Shown: positions 19,145-27,958, counted from the stretch's first letter. The stretch is 64,000 bases of DNA from Palsa-506 sp963786975 (GCA_963786975.1 CAWBBE010000003.1:62001-126000); one strand, 5' to 3'. Notes: generated by a model from the sequence alone, not told the origin. Made by a program: numbers and translations.

Positions 19145-20094
19145 CGAACTCCGCGATGACGAACCCGGCAACCGACTCGTTTCCGTCGCCATCCCCCGAC
19201 CTCACGCTGCCGCGGATGCTCCGGCTCGGCCTGGCCGGCCTCGCATCCGACTTCCGCGACCGGCGGCAGGATCCGGCCCTGCGCAAGCGGCCTTCGGCGC
19301 ACGCGCTCGACCCGCGGCTGCACCGCCCGGTCCTGGTGATCGGCGCGCCAAGGTCGGGAACCACGTTCCTGGCGGGCTGCATCGGCCGGATGCCCGAGAT
19401 CTCCTACCATTTCGAGCCCAGGCTCACCAAGGCTGCCGCCCGGTGCGTCTACGACGGGTCCTGGAGCGAGCGGCGGGCCGCCGCCGTCTTCCGGTTCTCC
19501 TACGCCGCGCTGCTGCTGGCCGCGCTCGACGGCGGCCGCCGCTTCAGCGAGAAGAACCCGGAGAACAGCTTCGTGGTCCCGTTCCTGGCCACGGCGCTGC
19601 CCGGGGCCCAGTTCGTGCACATCGTGCGCGACGGACGGGATGTCGCCGTCTCGCATGCCGAGCAGCCATGGCTGTCGGCCGCGTCGGCCGGGGCCGGCCG
19701 GCGCGGCCGGGGCGGGCAGCTGTGGGGCCCGTATCCGCGCTGGTGGGTTGAGCCGGATCGCCGCCAGGAATTCGTCGCGGTCGCCGACATCGTGCGCTCC
19801 GCCTGGTGCTGGCGGCGGTTCACCGAGGCTGCCCTGGACGGGCTGGCCAGCCTGCCGGCGGACCGCAGCATCGAGGTCAGGTACGAGTCGGTGGTGCGCG
19901 ATCCGGCGGGCACCGCCCGGCTGCTGGCCGGCTTCCTCGGCGCATCGCCTGCCGGGCACCGGGCCGTCGCCGCCGGGCTGGCCGAGGCTAAGCCGGGCTC
20001 GGTGGGACGCTGGCGGTCGGCCCTCACCGGGCCGCAGGCCGCCGAGGTCGGGCGGGAGGCCGGGCCGCTGCTGGCCCGGCTCGGCTACCGCTGA
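19141..20094 (+). CDS. Sulfotransferase (paralogue 2)
   Basis: 317 aa from ATG 19141, which overlaps the stop of the previous gene (ATGA). PAPS loop VIGAPRSGTTFLAG near residue 65, conserved FSEKNPENSF, 3'-phosphate site HIVRDGRDVAVSHA and EVRYESVVRDPAGT near residue 245. Belongs to the sulfotransferase/Sulfotransfer_3 class. It is only weakly similar to the neighbouring paralogue, so the two probably modify different positions. Last gene of the rightward operon; its stop is 15 bases from the convergent GH26-like gene. Confidence 0.88.
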   Translation: MTNSAMTNPATDSFPSPSPDLTLPRMLRLGLAGLASDFRDRRQDPALRKRPSAHALDPRLHRPVLVIGAPRSGTTFLAGCIGRMPEISYHFEPRLTKAAARCVYDGSWSERRAAAVFRFSYAALLLAALDGGRRFSEKNPENSFVVPFLATALPGAQFVHIVRDGRDVAVSHAEQPWLSAASAGAGRRGRGGQLWGPYPRWWVEPDRRQEFVAVADIVRSAWCWRRFTEAALDGLASLPADRSIEVRYESVVRDPAGTARLLAGFLGASPAGHRAVAAGLAEAKPGSVGRWRSALTGPQAAEVGREAGPLLARLGYR

Positions 20095-20109
20095 CGCGAG
20101 CTGGCGCTG

Positions 20110-21168
20110 TCACCCGCGTAACGGCCCGCGGGCCGGGTTGAAGTAGGGCTGCCTGCCGACCGAGCGGAACGCCTGGATCACGCTCAGGTCGCTGGTCAGC
20201 GCGTACCGGCCGGCCGGCAGCCGCCCGGCCGGATCACCGTCGAAGTAGACCAGCGCCTTGATCTGCGGATCCTGCCGCACCGTCCGCGCGGCGGCCCTGA
20301 GCCACTGGGCGCGCTGCGCCGGGCGGTAGCTCTGCGGCACGCCGTACTCGCCGATCATGACCGGCTTGGGGTGCCGCGCGGCCCAGGAAAGGAACGGCCG
20401 GGCGGTCTCGGCGAACGAGCGATACCCGCCCGGTCCCGGGTAGACGTCGGCGCAGATCCAGTCGACCTGGTCGTTACCCGGGTAGAAGGCCGCGGCATCC
20501 CCGGCAGCGAAGCCCTTCGCCGTCGGGCACCACACCCAGGCCACATTGCGGACGTGCTGCTGCGCGAAGATGGCCCGGATGTGCTTCCAGGCCGCGATGA
20601 AATCGGCCGGCGAATGCACTTCCGCGCGCAGGTTGGGCCGGTCCATCTCCCACAGCCACTCCAGAAAGATCCGCTTGCCGGTGGCCTTGATGGCGTCGGC
20701 CCGCTGCCGGATCCAGCTGTCGTAGGTCCCGGCCACGATCGCCCGGGGGTCGGTGCCGCCCCAGGACAGCAGGAGCTTGCTGCCCTGGCGCATGAAGGCC
20801 AGGTCGCTGCTGGTCGGGAACGGCTCGAGCCAGCGAACGTAGGTGTGCACGATGTCGAAGCGCCGGCCGATCTGCCGCTGCAGGTTGTCAACCGCGGCGA
20901 TGCGGTCGGGCTGGGTATACGTCACGGGCTTCACCCAGGCCCCGAAGTAAGCGCCGCTGCGCGGCGGGACCGGGGCCGTCCGCGGGTCGACCGTCGTCGT
21001 CGGCACCGGGACCGGGACCGGGGGCCCGCTGCCCTGGCCGCCGGCCGAGCCGCCCGGGGTGGCGAAGCCGGCGCAGCCCGCCAGCACGACGGCGGCCGCG
21101 ACCGCGAGCACCGCCGGGAAGAGCCGTGCGCCGGGCCGGCCCGCTGCTGGACTTCGCGGCAAGGTCAA
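20110..21168 (-). CDS. GH26-like glycoside hydrolase lipoprotein (paralogue 2)
   Basis: 352 aa from TTG at 21168, whose bases overlap the TGA of the upstream glycosyltransferase (TTGA). A signal peptide ends in lipobox VLAGC near residue 32, so the protein is lipid-anchored outside the membrane. Catalytic pair as in paralogue 1: LEWLWEMDR and MIGEYGV; shared landmarks SGAYFGAWVKP, LLSWGGTDPRAIVAGTYDSWIRQRADA, WVWCPTAKGF, VDWICADVYPG. The two paralogues close the two convergent arms of the locus, suggesting duplicated roles in trimming the product. Confidence 0.82.
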   Translation of the reverse strand: MTLPRSPAAGRPGARLFPAVLAVAAAVVLAGCAGFATPGGSAGGQGSGPPVPVPVPTTTVDPRTAPVPPRSGAYFGAWVKPVTYTQPDRIAAVDNLQRQIGRRFDIVHTYVRWLEPFPTSSDLAFMRQGSKLLLSWGGTDPRAIVAGTYDSWIRQRADAIKATGKRIFLEWLWEMDRPNLRAEVHSPADFIAAWKHIRAIFAQQHVRNVAWVWCPTAKGFAAGDAAAFYPGNDQVDWICADVYPGPGGYRSFAETARPFLSWAARHPKPVMIGEYGVPQSYRPAQRAQWLRAAARTVRQDPQIKALVYFDGDPAGRLPAGRYALTSDLSVIQAFRSVGRQPYFNPARGPLRG

Positions 21169-22073
21169 ATCCCGTGTCCCCGGGCGTGCAGCTGCCGCAG
21201 CACGGTCTCGCCCGGCACCAGCCCGGTGGCGACGACGAGCGCGAACGGCACCCGGCGCTCGTGCCAGTTGCTGCGGAGCGCCCGGCCTATCCACTTCCAG
21301 GCTTCCGAGCGCCGGCCAAGGCAGGCATAGGCGAAGGCTAGCTGACCGTAGACCATGGCCGCGCCGGCCCGGCAGCCCGCGATGTCCGGGTGCCGGTCCA
21401 GCATCCACCGCAGTGCCTCGGCCTTGGTCTCCCACTGCCGGGAGAAATGCGACCCGTCACCCCAGGCGATCCGCGCCAGCGGCCGGTCCACGTAGACGAT
21501 CGGGTGCCGGCGGGTGACCCGGAGCACGAGATCCCAGTCCTCGTTATGGCTGCCCGGGATCTCCTCGTCGATCAGCCCGATACCGCTGATCAGGGCCTCC
21601 CGGCGGGCCAGGAACGTCGATGAGTGCACCATCGCCATCCGGGAGCGCAGCAGATCCTGGTGGGTCACCTCGTCCCGGCCGGCCAGCCGCGGGCTGGAGT
21701 GGCCGGCGAAGTCCACGATGATCCCGCAGCTCGCGAACTCGGCCTCCGGCCGGGCCGCCAGCGCCTCGACCTGGCTGCGCAGCTTGCCCGGCAGCCACTC
21801 GTCGTCGTCATCGCAGAACGCGACCAGCTCGGTGGCCAGCGCCAGCACGCCGGTGTTGCGGGCGCCGGCCAGCCCGGGCGTCCGGCTGTTGCGCACCACC
21901 TGGACCCTGGCCCCGTCAGCCAGGCCCTGGTCCGGCTCGCTGCGGTCGTGCACCACGATGGCCCGCAGCTGGCCCGGATAATCCTGGGCGAGCACCGCGG
22001 CCAGGGCAACCCGCAGCTGGGCAGGCCGGTTACAGGTCGGCAGCACCACGCCCACGGCGGGCCAGCGGGTCAT
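21165..22073 (-). CDS. Glycosyltransferase family 2
   Basis: 302 aa from ATG 22073 (ATGA overlap with the upstream sulfotransferase). GT-A fold: VGVVLPTCNRPAQLRVALAAV at residues 6-26, LAGARNTGV, metal-binding FCDDDDEWLPGK near residue 90, and SHNEDWDLVLRVTR with the ED catalytic region near residue 190. No membrane segment, so it acts on the inner face using nucleotide sugars. The C-terminal 70 residues resemble the extra helical tail of GT2 enzymes making surface glycans. Confidence 0.9.
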   Translation of the reverse strand: MTRWPAVGVVLPTCNRPAQLRVALAAVLAQDYPGQLRAIVVHDRSEPDQGLADGARVQVVRNSRTPGLAGARNTGVLALATELVAFCDDDDEWLPGKLRSQVEALAARPEAEFASCGIIVDFAGHSSPRLAGRDEVTHQDLLRSRMAMVHSSTFLARREALISGIGLIDEEIPGSHNEDWDLVLRVTRRHPIVYVDRPLARIAWGDGSHFSRQWETKAEALRWMLDRHPDIAGCRAGAAMVYGQLAFAYACLGRRSEAWKWIGRALRSNWHERRVPFALVVATGLVPGETVLRQLHARGHGI

Positions 22074-23083
22074 CCGCGCGACCGGGCGTAGCCGTAGTGC
22101 GCAAGCAGCGGCAGGGTCAGCGCCGTGACCAGGCGCCGCTGCCCGGCGGGCATCGCGGAGCGCCACTTCTCGTCCGGCCGGATCGGGATCCGGCCGGTGC
22201 TGAAGCGCATCGGGTTGCCGGACGCGGTGTGCGCGGCGTGCAGCTCAGCCCAGCGGTCGTCACCCTGGCCGCCGAGGAACGGCATGGCCATGCCGTCCGC
22301 GGCCAGCCCGGCGAATGCCGCGATGTCCCGGAGGGTCGCCTCGGGGGCAGCCGCGGCGTCCTCGTACCGCACCCGCAGGACCGGCGTGCCGGTGCGGGCC
22401 AGCAGCTGAATGGCGCCGTTCTGGGCATTCCACTGCGCCGCCGCGGCGGCAGGCGAGTACCTGGTCATGTAGCTCGCCATCGCCGTGTCCGGCCGGTTGA
22501 CCTTCTTGGTCCATGAATAGGCGACCGCGCGGCTGTCCCGCACCACGTGCACGACCCGCAGGTCGATGTCGGCGCACCGGCTCAGGCAGAACGCCAGCGA
22601 CGCATGCTTGCTTGAGTCGACGATGAACGAGCAACCGCTCGCCGCGGCGATCGCCGCGTAGATGCGCCGGTAATAAGACGTGTACTCGCCGAGCGCCCGG
22701 CGGAATGCCGGCCGCATTGCTGACGCGGCCAGCAGCGGGACGTACCTGGTGCGGTCGACCATATCCTGCAGCGCGCCGATCCGGCCGACGTCCACCCGGT
22801 CCCAGCCGCCGAAGGCTGCCTTGCCGACCAGCGTCCAGAACGGGCATTCGCCGAACGGCTCGCCGCACCCGCAGCGCTCGCCTTCCGCCACCCCGCGCCG
22901 CCACATGTGCACGACCTCGCCGACGGCGCAGACTCCCGGCAGCTCGCCGAGCAGTCGCTCGATCAGCGTACTGCCGCTGCGGCCGAGGCCGCCCAGGTAG
23001 AGGATCCGCGGCCTCGCGGACCCGTCCACCTGGGCAGCCAGCGGGCTGCTAGTAGGGAAGGAAGCAGATACCGGAGTGGCCAT
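22070..23083 (-). CDS. Sulfotransferase (paralogue 3)
   Basis: 337 aa from ATG 23083, chosen because GGAGGGG lies 5 bases upstream; longer in-frame starts lack a site. 5'-phosphosulfate loop LGGLGRSGSTLIERLL near residue 30-45, CGCGEPFGECPFW motif (common in this sulfotransferase subfamily, possibly structural disulfides), VDSSKHAS, 3'-phosphate site VVHVVRDSRAVAYSW, LRVRYEDAAAAPEATL. Overlaps the end of the propeller gene by 35 bases and the start of the GT2 gene by 4, so it sits in one translationally coupled unit. Confidence 0.88.
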   Translation of the reverse strand: MATPVSASFPTSSPLAAQVDGSARPRILYLGGLGRSGSTLIERLLGELPGVCAVGEVVHMWRRGVAEGERCGCGEPFGECPFWTLVGKAAFGGWDRVDVGRIGALQDMVDRTRYVPLLAASAMRPAFRRALGEYTSYYRRIYAAIAAASGCSFIVDSSKHASLAFCLSRCADIDLRVVHVVRDSRAVAYSWTKKVNRPDTAMASYMTRYSPAAAAAQWNAQNGAIQLLARTGTPVLRVRYEDAAAAPEATLRDIAAFAGLAADGMAMPFLGGQGDDRWAELHAAHTASGNPMRFSTGRIPIRPDEKWRSAMPAGQRRLVTALTLPLLAHYGYARSRG

Positions 23084-24431
23084 GGACCCCTCCGCAGCTG
23101 TCGGTGTTCTGCGCGTTGTCACTGGAGATCCAGAGGCCAGCGCTCGTGATCATCATGTCGTCGGCACCGTTGCCGCGGCCCCTGGTGTACACCGGCGGGT
23201 TGGAGGTGGCCAGGCCGTTGACCGGCGACAGCCCCTCCATGCCCGGCTCGGCCACCGCGCCGGGACCGGCGAAGTCACAGCCGTTCGGGTTCATCGTCCA
23301 CCGCTCGTGGCCGCCGACGTACACGTTGGTGTTGTCCGCGGCGACGGAGAACACCGAGTCGCAGCCGGTGTAGTTGATCCACGAGTGGCTCACCGACGTC
23401 TGGGTGGCCGGGAAGGCCGCCGCCGAGTCACACAGCCCGACCCGCGGCGAGGACCCGGTCGGGAAGCCGTTCGCGTGGTACCCGGTGGTCGCGACGTAGA
23501 TCGCCGAGTCATCCGGCGACCAGGCCGCGGCCTGAAGGTAGAACGCCTCGTTCGGGACGCACTGGTAGGCCGACACGTTCTGCGGCTGGCTGCCGTCGAA
23601 CTCCGGCGAGGTCCAGCGGGTCACCGTCGCGGTCGGCCCGCTGAGGTCGAGCATGAAGATCTGCTCCCGCTGCAGCCCGCCTACCGAGGTGAAGTCGCCT
23701 TCCACCAGGTCCAGGGTGCCGCCGTGGCTCAGCTGCTGGTTGTAGACCCGGGTCCCGCCGCTGGAGACGTACATGCCGGAGATGCTCAGGTGGATGAAGC
23801 CGTCGTCCTTGCCCGTGGTCGCGTTCAGGCTCGTCATGTACGGGTTCGCGGTGCTGTTGTTGATCGAGGTGTAGTAGCCGCCGGCCAGGATGTGGCCGTT
23901 GTAGTACTGCACCGTCTCGACCTGGGCGGACGCGCTGTGCCCGAAGCCGGTCACCACCGCGCCGGTTCCGGCGGTGCTGATCTCCGCGATATTCTTCACC
24001 GCGGTGCCGCCGACCGAGGTGAACTTCCCGCCGATGTAGGCATTCGAGCAGTCGGCCGGGTTGAACGCGATGGAGTTCACCACGCCGTTGACGTTCGGAT
24101 CCCACGACGTGACCGTGTACGGCGCGGTCGCCTTGAAGCTGAAGATGTTGTTGCGGGTATAGCTGGTGCTGCCCTTCTTGATCGAGGTGAACGAGCCCAC
24201 CGCGTACATGGTCCCGCCGCACTGGACCATCTTCCGCACGGTCTCGACCGTGCCGTTGGCGGCCAGGGCCGGGGTACCGGACGCGGGAGCCGGTGACACT
24301 TCCCCGGCCGGCGAGGCGGCTGGCTGCCCGGACGCCGCCACGGCCGGTGCCACGGCCGCTCCCGCGCCTAGCGCGATCGCCGCCGCGATCACCCCTGCCC
24401 TGCTCAATAGATGGATACCGCCAGCCTGCAC
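23049..24431 (-). CDS. Secreted beta-propeller-like protein
   Basis: 460 aa with a Sec signal peptide (hydrophobic core AGVIAAAIALGAGAAVAPAVAASG, cleavage near residue 33) and a Pro/Ala/Ser linker. The mature part repeats a GG-x-FTS(V/I) element every 40-60 residues: VGSFTSI, IGGKFTSVGG, AGGYYTSINN, EGDFTSVGG, YVGGHERW. This is the pattern of delta-60/WD-like blades. Several cysteines (about eight) could form disulfides. No catalytic motif is recognised. Being co-transcribed with a sulfotransferase and GT2, it may bind or display the exported polymer, but this is inference. Confidence 0.75.
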   Translation of the reverse strand: MQAGGIHLLSRAGVIAAAIALGAGAAVAPAVAASGQPAASPAGEVSPAPASGTPALAANGTVETVRKMVQCGGTMYAVGSFTSIKKGSTSYTRNNIFSFKATAPYTVTSWDPNVNGVVNSIAFNPADCSNAYIGGKFTSVGGTAVKNIAEISTAGTGAVVTGFGHSASAQVETVQYYNGHILAGGYYTSINNSTANPYMTSLNATTGKDDGFIHLSISGMYVSSGGTRVYNQQLSHGGTLDLVEGDFTSVGGLQREQIFMLDLSGPTATVTRWTSPEFDGSQPQNVSAYQCVPNEAFYLQAAAWSPDDSAIYVATTGYHANGFPTGSSPRVGLCDSAAAFPATQTSVSHSWINYTGCDSVFSVAADNTNVYVGGHERWTMNPNGCDFAGPGAVAEPGMEGLSPVNGLATSNPPVYTRGRGNGADDMMITSAGLWISSDNAQNTDSCGGVHGHSGICFLPY

Positions 24432-24472
24432 TGAACACCCCCAGCTTGAATTACGGGCTCTGCCCCCGTTCG

Positions 24473-24484
24473 AATTACGTAATT
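24473..24484. promoter_or_regulatory. Perfect 12-bp palindrome AATTACGTAATT upstream of the propeller gene
   Basis: AATTACGTAATT is fully self-complementary, and half of it (GAATTACG) recurs 24 bases away at 24448-24455. It lies 42-53 bases upstream of the GTG at 24431, where a regulator could act. No known regulator is recognised. Confidence 0.45.
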
Positions 24485-24733
24485 ATGCCATATCTGCGCG
24501 AGAGTGCCACCTTATCCTAAATTACTACTTACCGTAGTTGCACGAATACAGTTGGTAGCAGGCTTAGGAAGGCATTATTAACTTCCCGCCGGACATCTCA
24601 CCGCGACTTGGCACCAATGCGCGCGAGCTGGTGCACCCTCCGCTGAACCCGGGGAATCCGGGAGAAATATTCCCGGTATATCCGGACCGGTTAGCGGCGC
24701 TTCTCGTCCGGCGCTGCCTGTTAGCCAGCCAAG

Positions 24734-24770
24734 GCTGCTGACCAGGGAGTTCCTTGCCCGGACCAGCAGC
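24734..24770. terminator. Candidate hairpin downstream of cysN
   Basis: GCTGCTG (24734-24740) pairs with CAGCAGC (24764-24770), with an inner GGG/CCC pairing. There is no T-tract. It lies about 75 bases past the cysN stop and could separate the cys genes from the propeller unit. Confidence 0.35.
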
Positions 24771-24845
24771 GCGAGTCAGCCGGCTTAGCTATTTCCGCAA
24801 ACCCGGAATTCGCGATTTCCCGCCGTGCCGGGCGGTCCGCTGATC

Positions 24846-26162
24846 TCATCCGGCGTCGGTAATCATCGCGGCCCCGACGGTGGCGTTTGTCGCTTCGTCG
24901 ATCAGAATCAGGCCGCCGGTCATCCGGTTGCGGGCGTACGGATCACAGAACAGCGGTTGCGTTGTCCGCAGCGTCATCCGGCCGATCTCATTCAGGCCGA
25001 GCTGGGTGGCCTGCTCGTCCCGGTGCAGGGTATTCACGTCGAGCCGGTACTGCAGATCGCGCACGATGGCCTTCACCGTGCGAGTGGTGTGCTTGACGAT
25101 CAGCCGGCTGCCCGCGGCCAGCGGCCTTACGTCGCTCATCCAGCACACCATCGCCTGCACATCCTGCGCCGCGGGCGGCTGGTTGTGCGGCCGGCAGAAC
25201 ATGTCACCGCGGGAAACATCGAGGTCATCGGCGAGCAGCAGCGTCACGGACATCGGCGGGTAGGCCTCCGCGACCGGCCCGGCCGCGGTGTCGATGCGCG
25301 CGATCGTCGTGGTCAGGCCGGACGGCAGATGCATGACCTCGTCGCCGGGCTTGAGCACCCCGCCGGCGATCTGGCCCGCATAGCCGCGGTAGTCGTGCAG
25401 GTCCGGGTCGGTGGCCTGGTGCGGGCGGATGACGTACTGCACGGGGAACCGGACATCGATCAGGTTCCGGTCAGAGGCGATGTGCACGTGCTCCAGGTGA
25501 TGCAGCAGCGACGGCCCGTCATACCACGGCATGCTCGCCGAGCGCTGCACCACGTTGTCGCCGTGCAGCGCGGAGATCGGGATGAAGGTGAGGTCGCCGA
25601 TCTCGAGCTTGGCGGCGAACGCGGTGAATTCCTCGGCGATCCGCTCGAAGACCGCGGCATCGTAACCGACGAGGTCCATCTTGTTCACCGCCAGCACCAG
25701 GTGCGGCACCCGGAGCAGCGTCGCCAGGAACGCGTGCCGCCTGCTCTGCTCGGTCAGCCCGTTGCGCGCGTCGACGAGCACCACGGCGAGATCCGCGGTC
25801 GACGCCCCGGTGACCATGTTCCGGGTGTACTGAACATGGCCCGGCGTGTCCGCGATGATGAATTTCCGCCGCGGCGTGGCGAAGTAGCGGTACGCGACAT
25901 CGATGGTGATGCCCTGCTCCCGCTCGGCCCGCAGGCCGTCGGTCAGCAGCGCCAGGTTGGTGTACCCCTCGCCCCGCTCGCGGCTGGTGCGCTCCACCGC
26001 GGCGAGCTGATCCTCGAAGATGGACTTGGAATCGTAGAGCAGCCGCCCGATCAGCGTGCTCTTGCCGTCGTCCACCGAGCCTGCCGTCGCCAGCCGGAGA
26101 ATGTCCATGTGCCGGTCTGCCTCGGCCGGGCCGGTGCCCGGTCCGCTCTGCGCCGCCGTCAT
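24846..26162 (-). CDS. cysN: Sulfate adenylyltransferase GTPase subunit
   Basis: 438 aa, ATG 26162 sharing one base with the cysD stop (TGATG). With CysD it makes adenosine 5'-phosphosulfate (APS) from sulfate and ATP, driven by GTP hydrolysis. G motifs: GSVDDGKSTLIGRL (G1, about residue 28), DTPGHVQYTRNM (G3), NKMDL (G4), ISALHGDNV (G5). The rest is two beta-barrel domains of EF-Tu type. The length shows it is CysN alone, without a fused APS kinase (CysC) domain; no cysC occurs in the window. Confidence 0.95.
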   Translation of the reverse strand: MTAAQSGPGTGPAEADRHMDILRLATAGSVDDGKSTLIGRLLYDSKSIFEDQLAAVERTSRERGEGYTNLALLTDGLRAEREQGITIDVAYRYFATPRRKFIIADTPGHVQYTRNMVTGASTADLAVVLVDARNGLTEQSRRHAFLATLLRVPHLVLAVNKMDLVGYDAAVFERIAEEFTAFAAKLEIGDLTFIPISALHGDNVVQRSASMPWYDGPSLLHHLEHVHIASDRNLIDVRFPVQYVIRPHQATDPDLHDYRGYAGQIAGGVLKPGDEVMHLPSGLTTTIARIDTAAGPVAEAYPPMSVTLLLADDLDVSRGDMFCRPHNQPPAAQDVQAMVCWMSDVRPLAAGSRLIVKHTTRTVKAIVRDLQYRLDVNTLHRDEQATQLGLNEIGRMTLRTTQPLFCDPYARNRMTGGLILIDEATNATVGAAMITDAG

Positions 26163-27082
26163 CAGAAGTATCCTTCCCGCTTGCGGTCTTCCATCGCTGC
26201 CTCGCTGGCCCGGTCGTCCGCGCGGGTCTGGCCGCGCTCGGTGATCCGGGTCGCCCCGATCTCGGCTATCACGTCCTCGATGCTGGCCGCGGTGGAGGCC
26301 ACCGCGCCGGTGCAGGTCATGTCGCCGACGGTACGGTAGCGGACGCTCGCCTCGAAGACAGGCTCGTCGTCCGCGCTGGTAATGAAGGGGTTCTCCGCCA
26401 GCAGGATCCCGTCCCGCTCGAAGACTTTCCGCTGGTGCGCGAAGTAGATGGCCGGGATTTCCAGATTCTCCCTGGCGATGTAGTGCCACACGTCAAGCTC
26501 GGTCCAGTTCGAGAGCGGGAACACCCGGATGTGCTCGCTGCGGCGGATCCGGGTGTTGTAGACGTTCCACAGCTCCGGCCGCTGGTTCTTCGGATCCCAC
26601 TGGCCGAACTCGTCGCGGAACGAGAACACCCGCTCCTTGGCCCTGGCCTTCTCCTCGTCCCGCCGGGCGCCGCCGAACACCGCGTCGAACCGGTTCTCGG
26701 CGATGCCGTCGAGCAGGGTCGTGGTCTGCAGCCGGTTCCGGCTGGCCCACCGGCCGGACTCCTCGACCACCTTCCCGGCGTCGATCGATTCCTGCACCGA
26801 CGCCACGATCAGCCGGACCCCGAGTTCGTCCGCCCGCCGGTCCCTGAACTCGAGCACCTCGGGGAAGTTGTGCCCGGTGTCGATGTGCATGACGGGGAAT
26901 GGGACGCGGGCCGGCGCGAACGCCCGCTCCGCCAGCGCCAGCATGACGATCGAGTCCTTGCCGCCGGAGAACAGCAGCACCGGCCGCTCGAATTCGGCCG
27001 CGACCTCGCGCATCACGTGGATGGACTCGGCCTCGAGGACGTCAAGCTGGGAGAGCAGGTAGTCGGAACGCGTCGCTGCCAT
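26162..27082 (-). CDS. cysD: Sulfate adenylyltransferase subunit 2
   Basis: 306 aa, catalytic subunit of ATP sulfurylase. PP-loop LLFSGGKDSIVML near residues 35-48, HIDTGHNFPEVLEFRD, GGARRDEEKARAKERVFSFRD, RVFPLSNWTELDVWHYI, and a C-terminal EDRKREGYF that is the normal family end. ATG 27082 follows GGAG. It pairs with cysN and lies 72 bases after cysQ. Its location inside a polysaccharide locus with three sulfotransferases, not next to cysteine genes, argues for supplying sulfate donor to sulfation. Confidence 0.95.
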   Translation of the reverse strand: MAATRSDYLLSQLDVLEAESIHVMREVAAEFERPVLLFSGGKDSIVMLALAERAFAPARVPFPVMHIDTGHNFPEVLEFRDRRADELGVRLIVASVQESIDAGKVVEESGRWASRNRLQTTTLLDGIAENRFDAVFGGARRDEEKARAKERVFSFRDEFGQWDPKNQRPELWNVYNTRIRRSEHIRVFPLSNWTELDVWHYIARENLEIPAIYFAHQRKVFERDGILLAENPFITSADDEPVFEASVRYRTVGDMTCTGAVASTAASIEDVIAEIGATRITERGQTRADDRASEAAMEDRKREGYF

Positions 27083-27154
27083 CAGGAAATACTCCGGCTA
27101 TAGGGAACGGGCTATGTCTGCGCTGGCCGTGCCAGCGGTACGGACCGTGCGGGC

Positions 27155-27958
27155 TTACTCGCTGGCACCCGCAGCGGAGCCGATCGCACCGAGCAGCGGG
27201 CCGGCCAGCGGGGCCAGGCAGATCAGGATATCGGGCAGCGAGGGGTGCTCCTGGTTATAAGCCAGTCTCGAGCCGTCAATCCGGGACGCGTGCAGCCCGG
27301 CTGCCCGGGCCACCGCGACCGGCGCGGCGGAGTCCCACTCGTACTGCCCGCCGCTGTGAATGTAAGCATCGGCATCCCCGCAGATCACCGCGGCCGCCTT
27401 GGCGCCGGCCGAACCGAGCGGCACCAGGGTGGCGCCGGCCGCACTGGCCAGCAGCTTGACGAACGCCGGAGGCCGGGTCCGGCTGACGACGAAGCGGAGA
27501 TTCGCCGGTAGCCCCTGCTCGCCGCCGGCGGCCAGGCTGGCGCCGGCCGCGGCCTGGCCCCGCCCGGCCGCCGGGCCGGGCGGCTCGGCGGTACTGAGGA
27601 CCTTGCCCTGGGCGGGCAGCGCGACCGCGCCCGCGGTCAGCTCGCCGAGCTCCCACAGCGCCACGTGCACGGCCCAGTCGGTTCGCCCGGCCTCGCCGAA
27701 CTCCCTGGTGCCGTCCAGCGGATCCACGATCCAGACCCGGCGGGCGGACAGCCGGGCGGCGCTGTCGCTGCCTTCCTCGGACAGCACCGCATCGGCCGGC
27801 CGCAGCCTGGCCAGCTCGGCGGCGAGGAATTCGTGCGACTGCCGGTCGCCAGCCTTCCGCAGGACGCCCGGATCACCGCCCGCCGCGCGTAGCTCAAGCA
27901 GGCGCCGGCCCGCCTCCACCGCAAGATCACGGGCGAGGCGGTCGTCATCGGACATCAT
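27155..27958 (-). CDS. cysQ: 3'(2'),5'-bisphosphate nucleotidase / inositol-monophosphatase family
   Basis: 267 aa from ATG 27958 (GGAG upstream; an in-frame extension to 28042 would overlap the next gene). Metal-dependent phosphatase motifs: LSEEGSD, WIVDPLDGTREFGEAGRTDWAVHVA (DPxDGT), and GGQYEWDSAAPVAVARAAG (WDxAA). CysQ removes PAP, the by-product of every PAPS-dependent sulfotransfer, which fits the three sulfotransferases in this locus. Substrate is inferred from context, as inositol phosphatases share the motifs. Confidence 0.87.
   Translation of the reverse strand: MMSDDDRLARDLAVEAGRRLLELRAAGGDPGVLRKAGDRQSHEFLAAELARLRPADAVLSEEGSDSAARLSARRVWIVDPLDGTREFGEAGRTDWAVHVALWELGELTAGAVALPAQGKVLSTAEPPGPAAGRGQAAAGASLAAGGEQGLPANLRFVVSRTRPPAFVKLLASAAGATLVPLGSAGAKAAAVICGDADAYIHSGGQYEWDSAAPVAVARAAGLHASRIDGSRLAYNQEHPSLPDILICLAPLAGPLLGAIGSAAGASE

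Larger units (their letters stand above)
24432..24845. other. AT-rich intergenic region between cysN and the propeller gene
   Basis: 414 bases without a gene and clearly lower in GC than the rest. Its left part probably carries the promoter and operator for the leftward propeller-ST3-GT2-GH26 unit: a palindrome at 24473-24484 and, on the minus strand, a CATAAT-like -10 near 24,485-24,491. Its right part contains several inverted repeats, including the hairpin at 24734-24770, that could end cysDN transcription. Confidence 0.6.
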
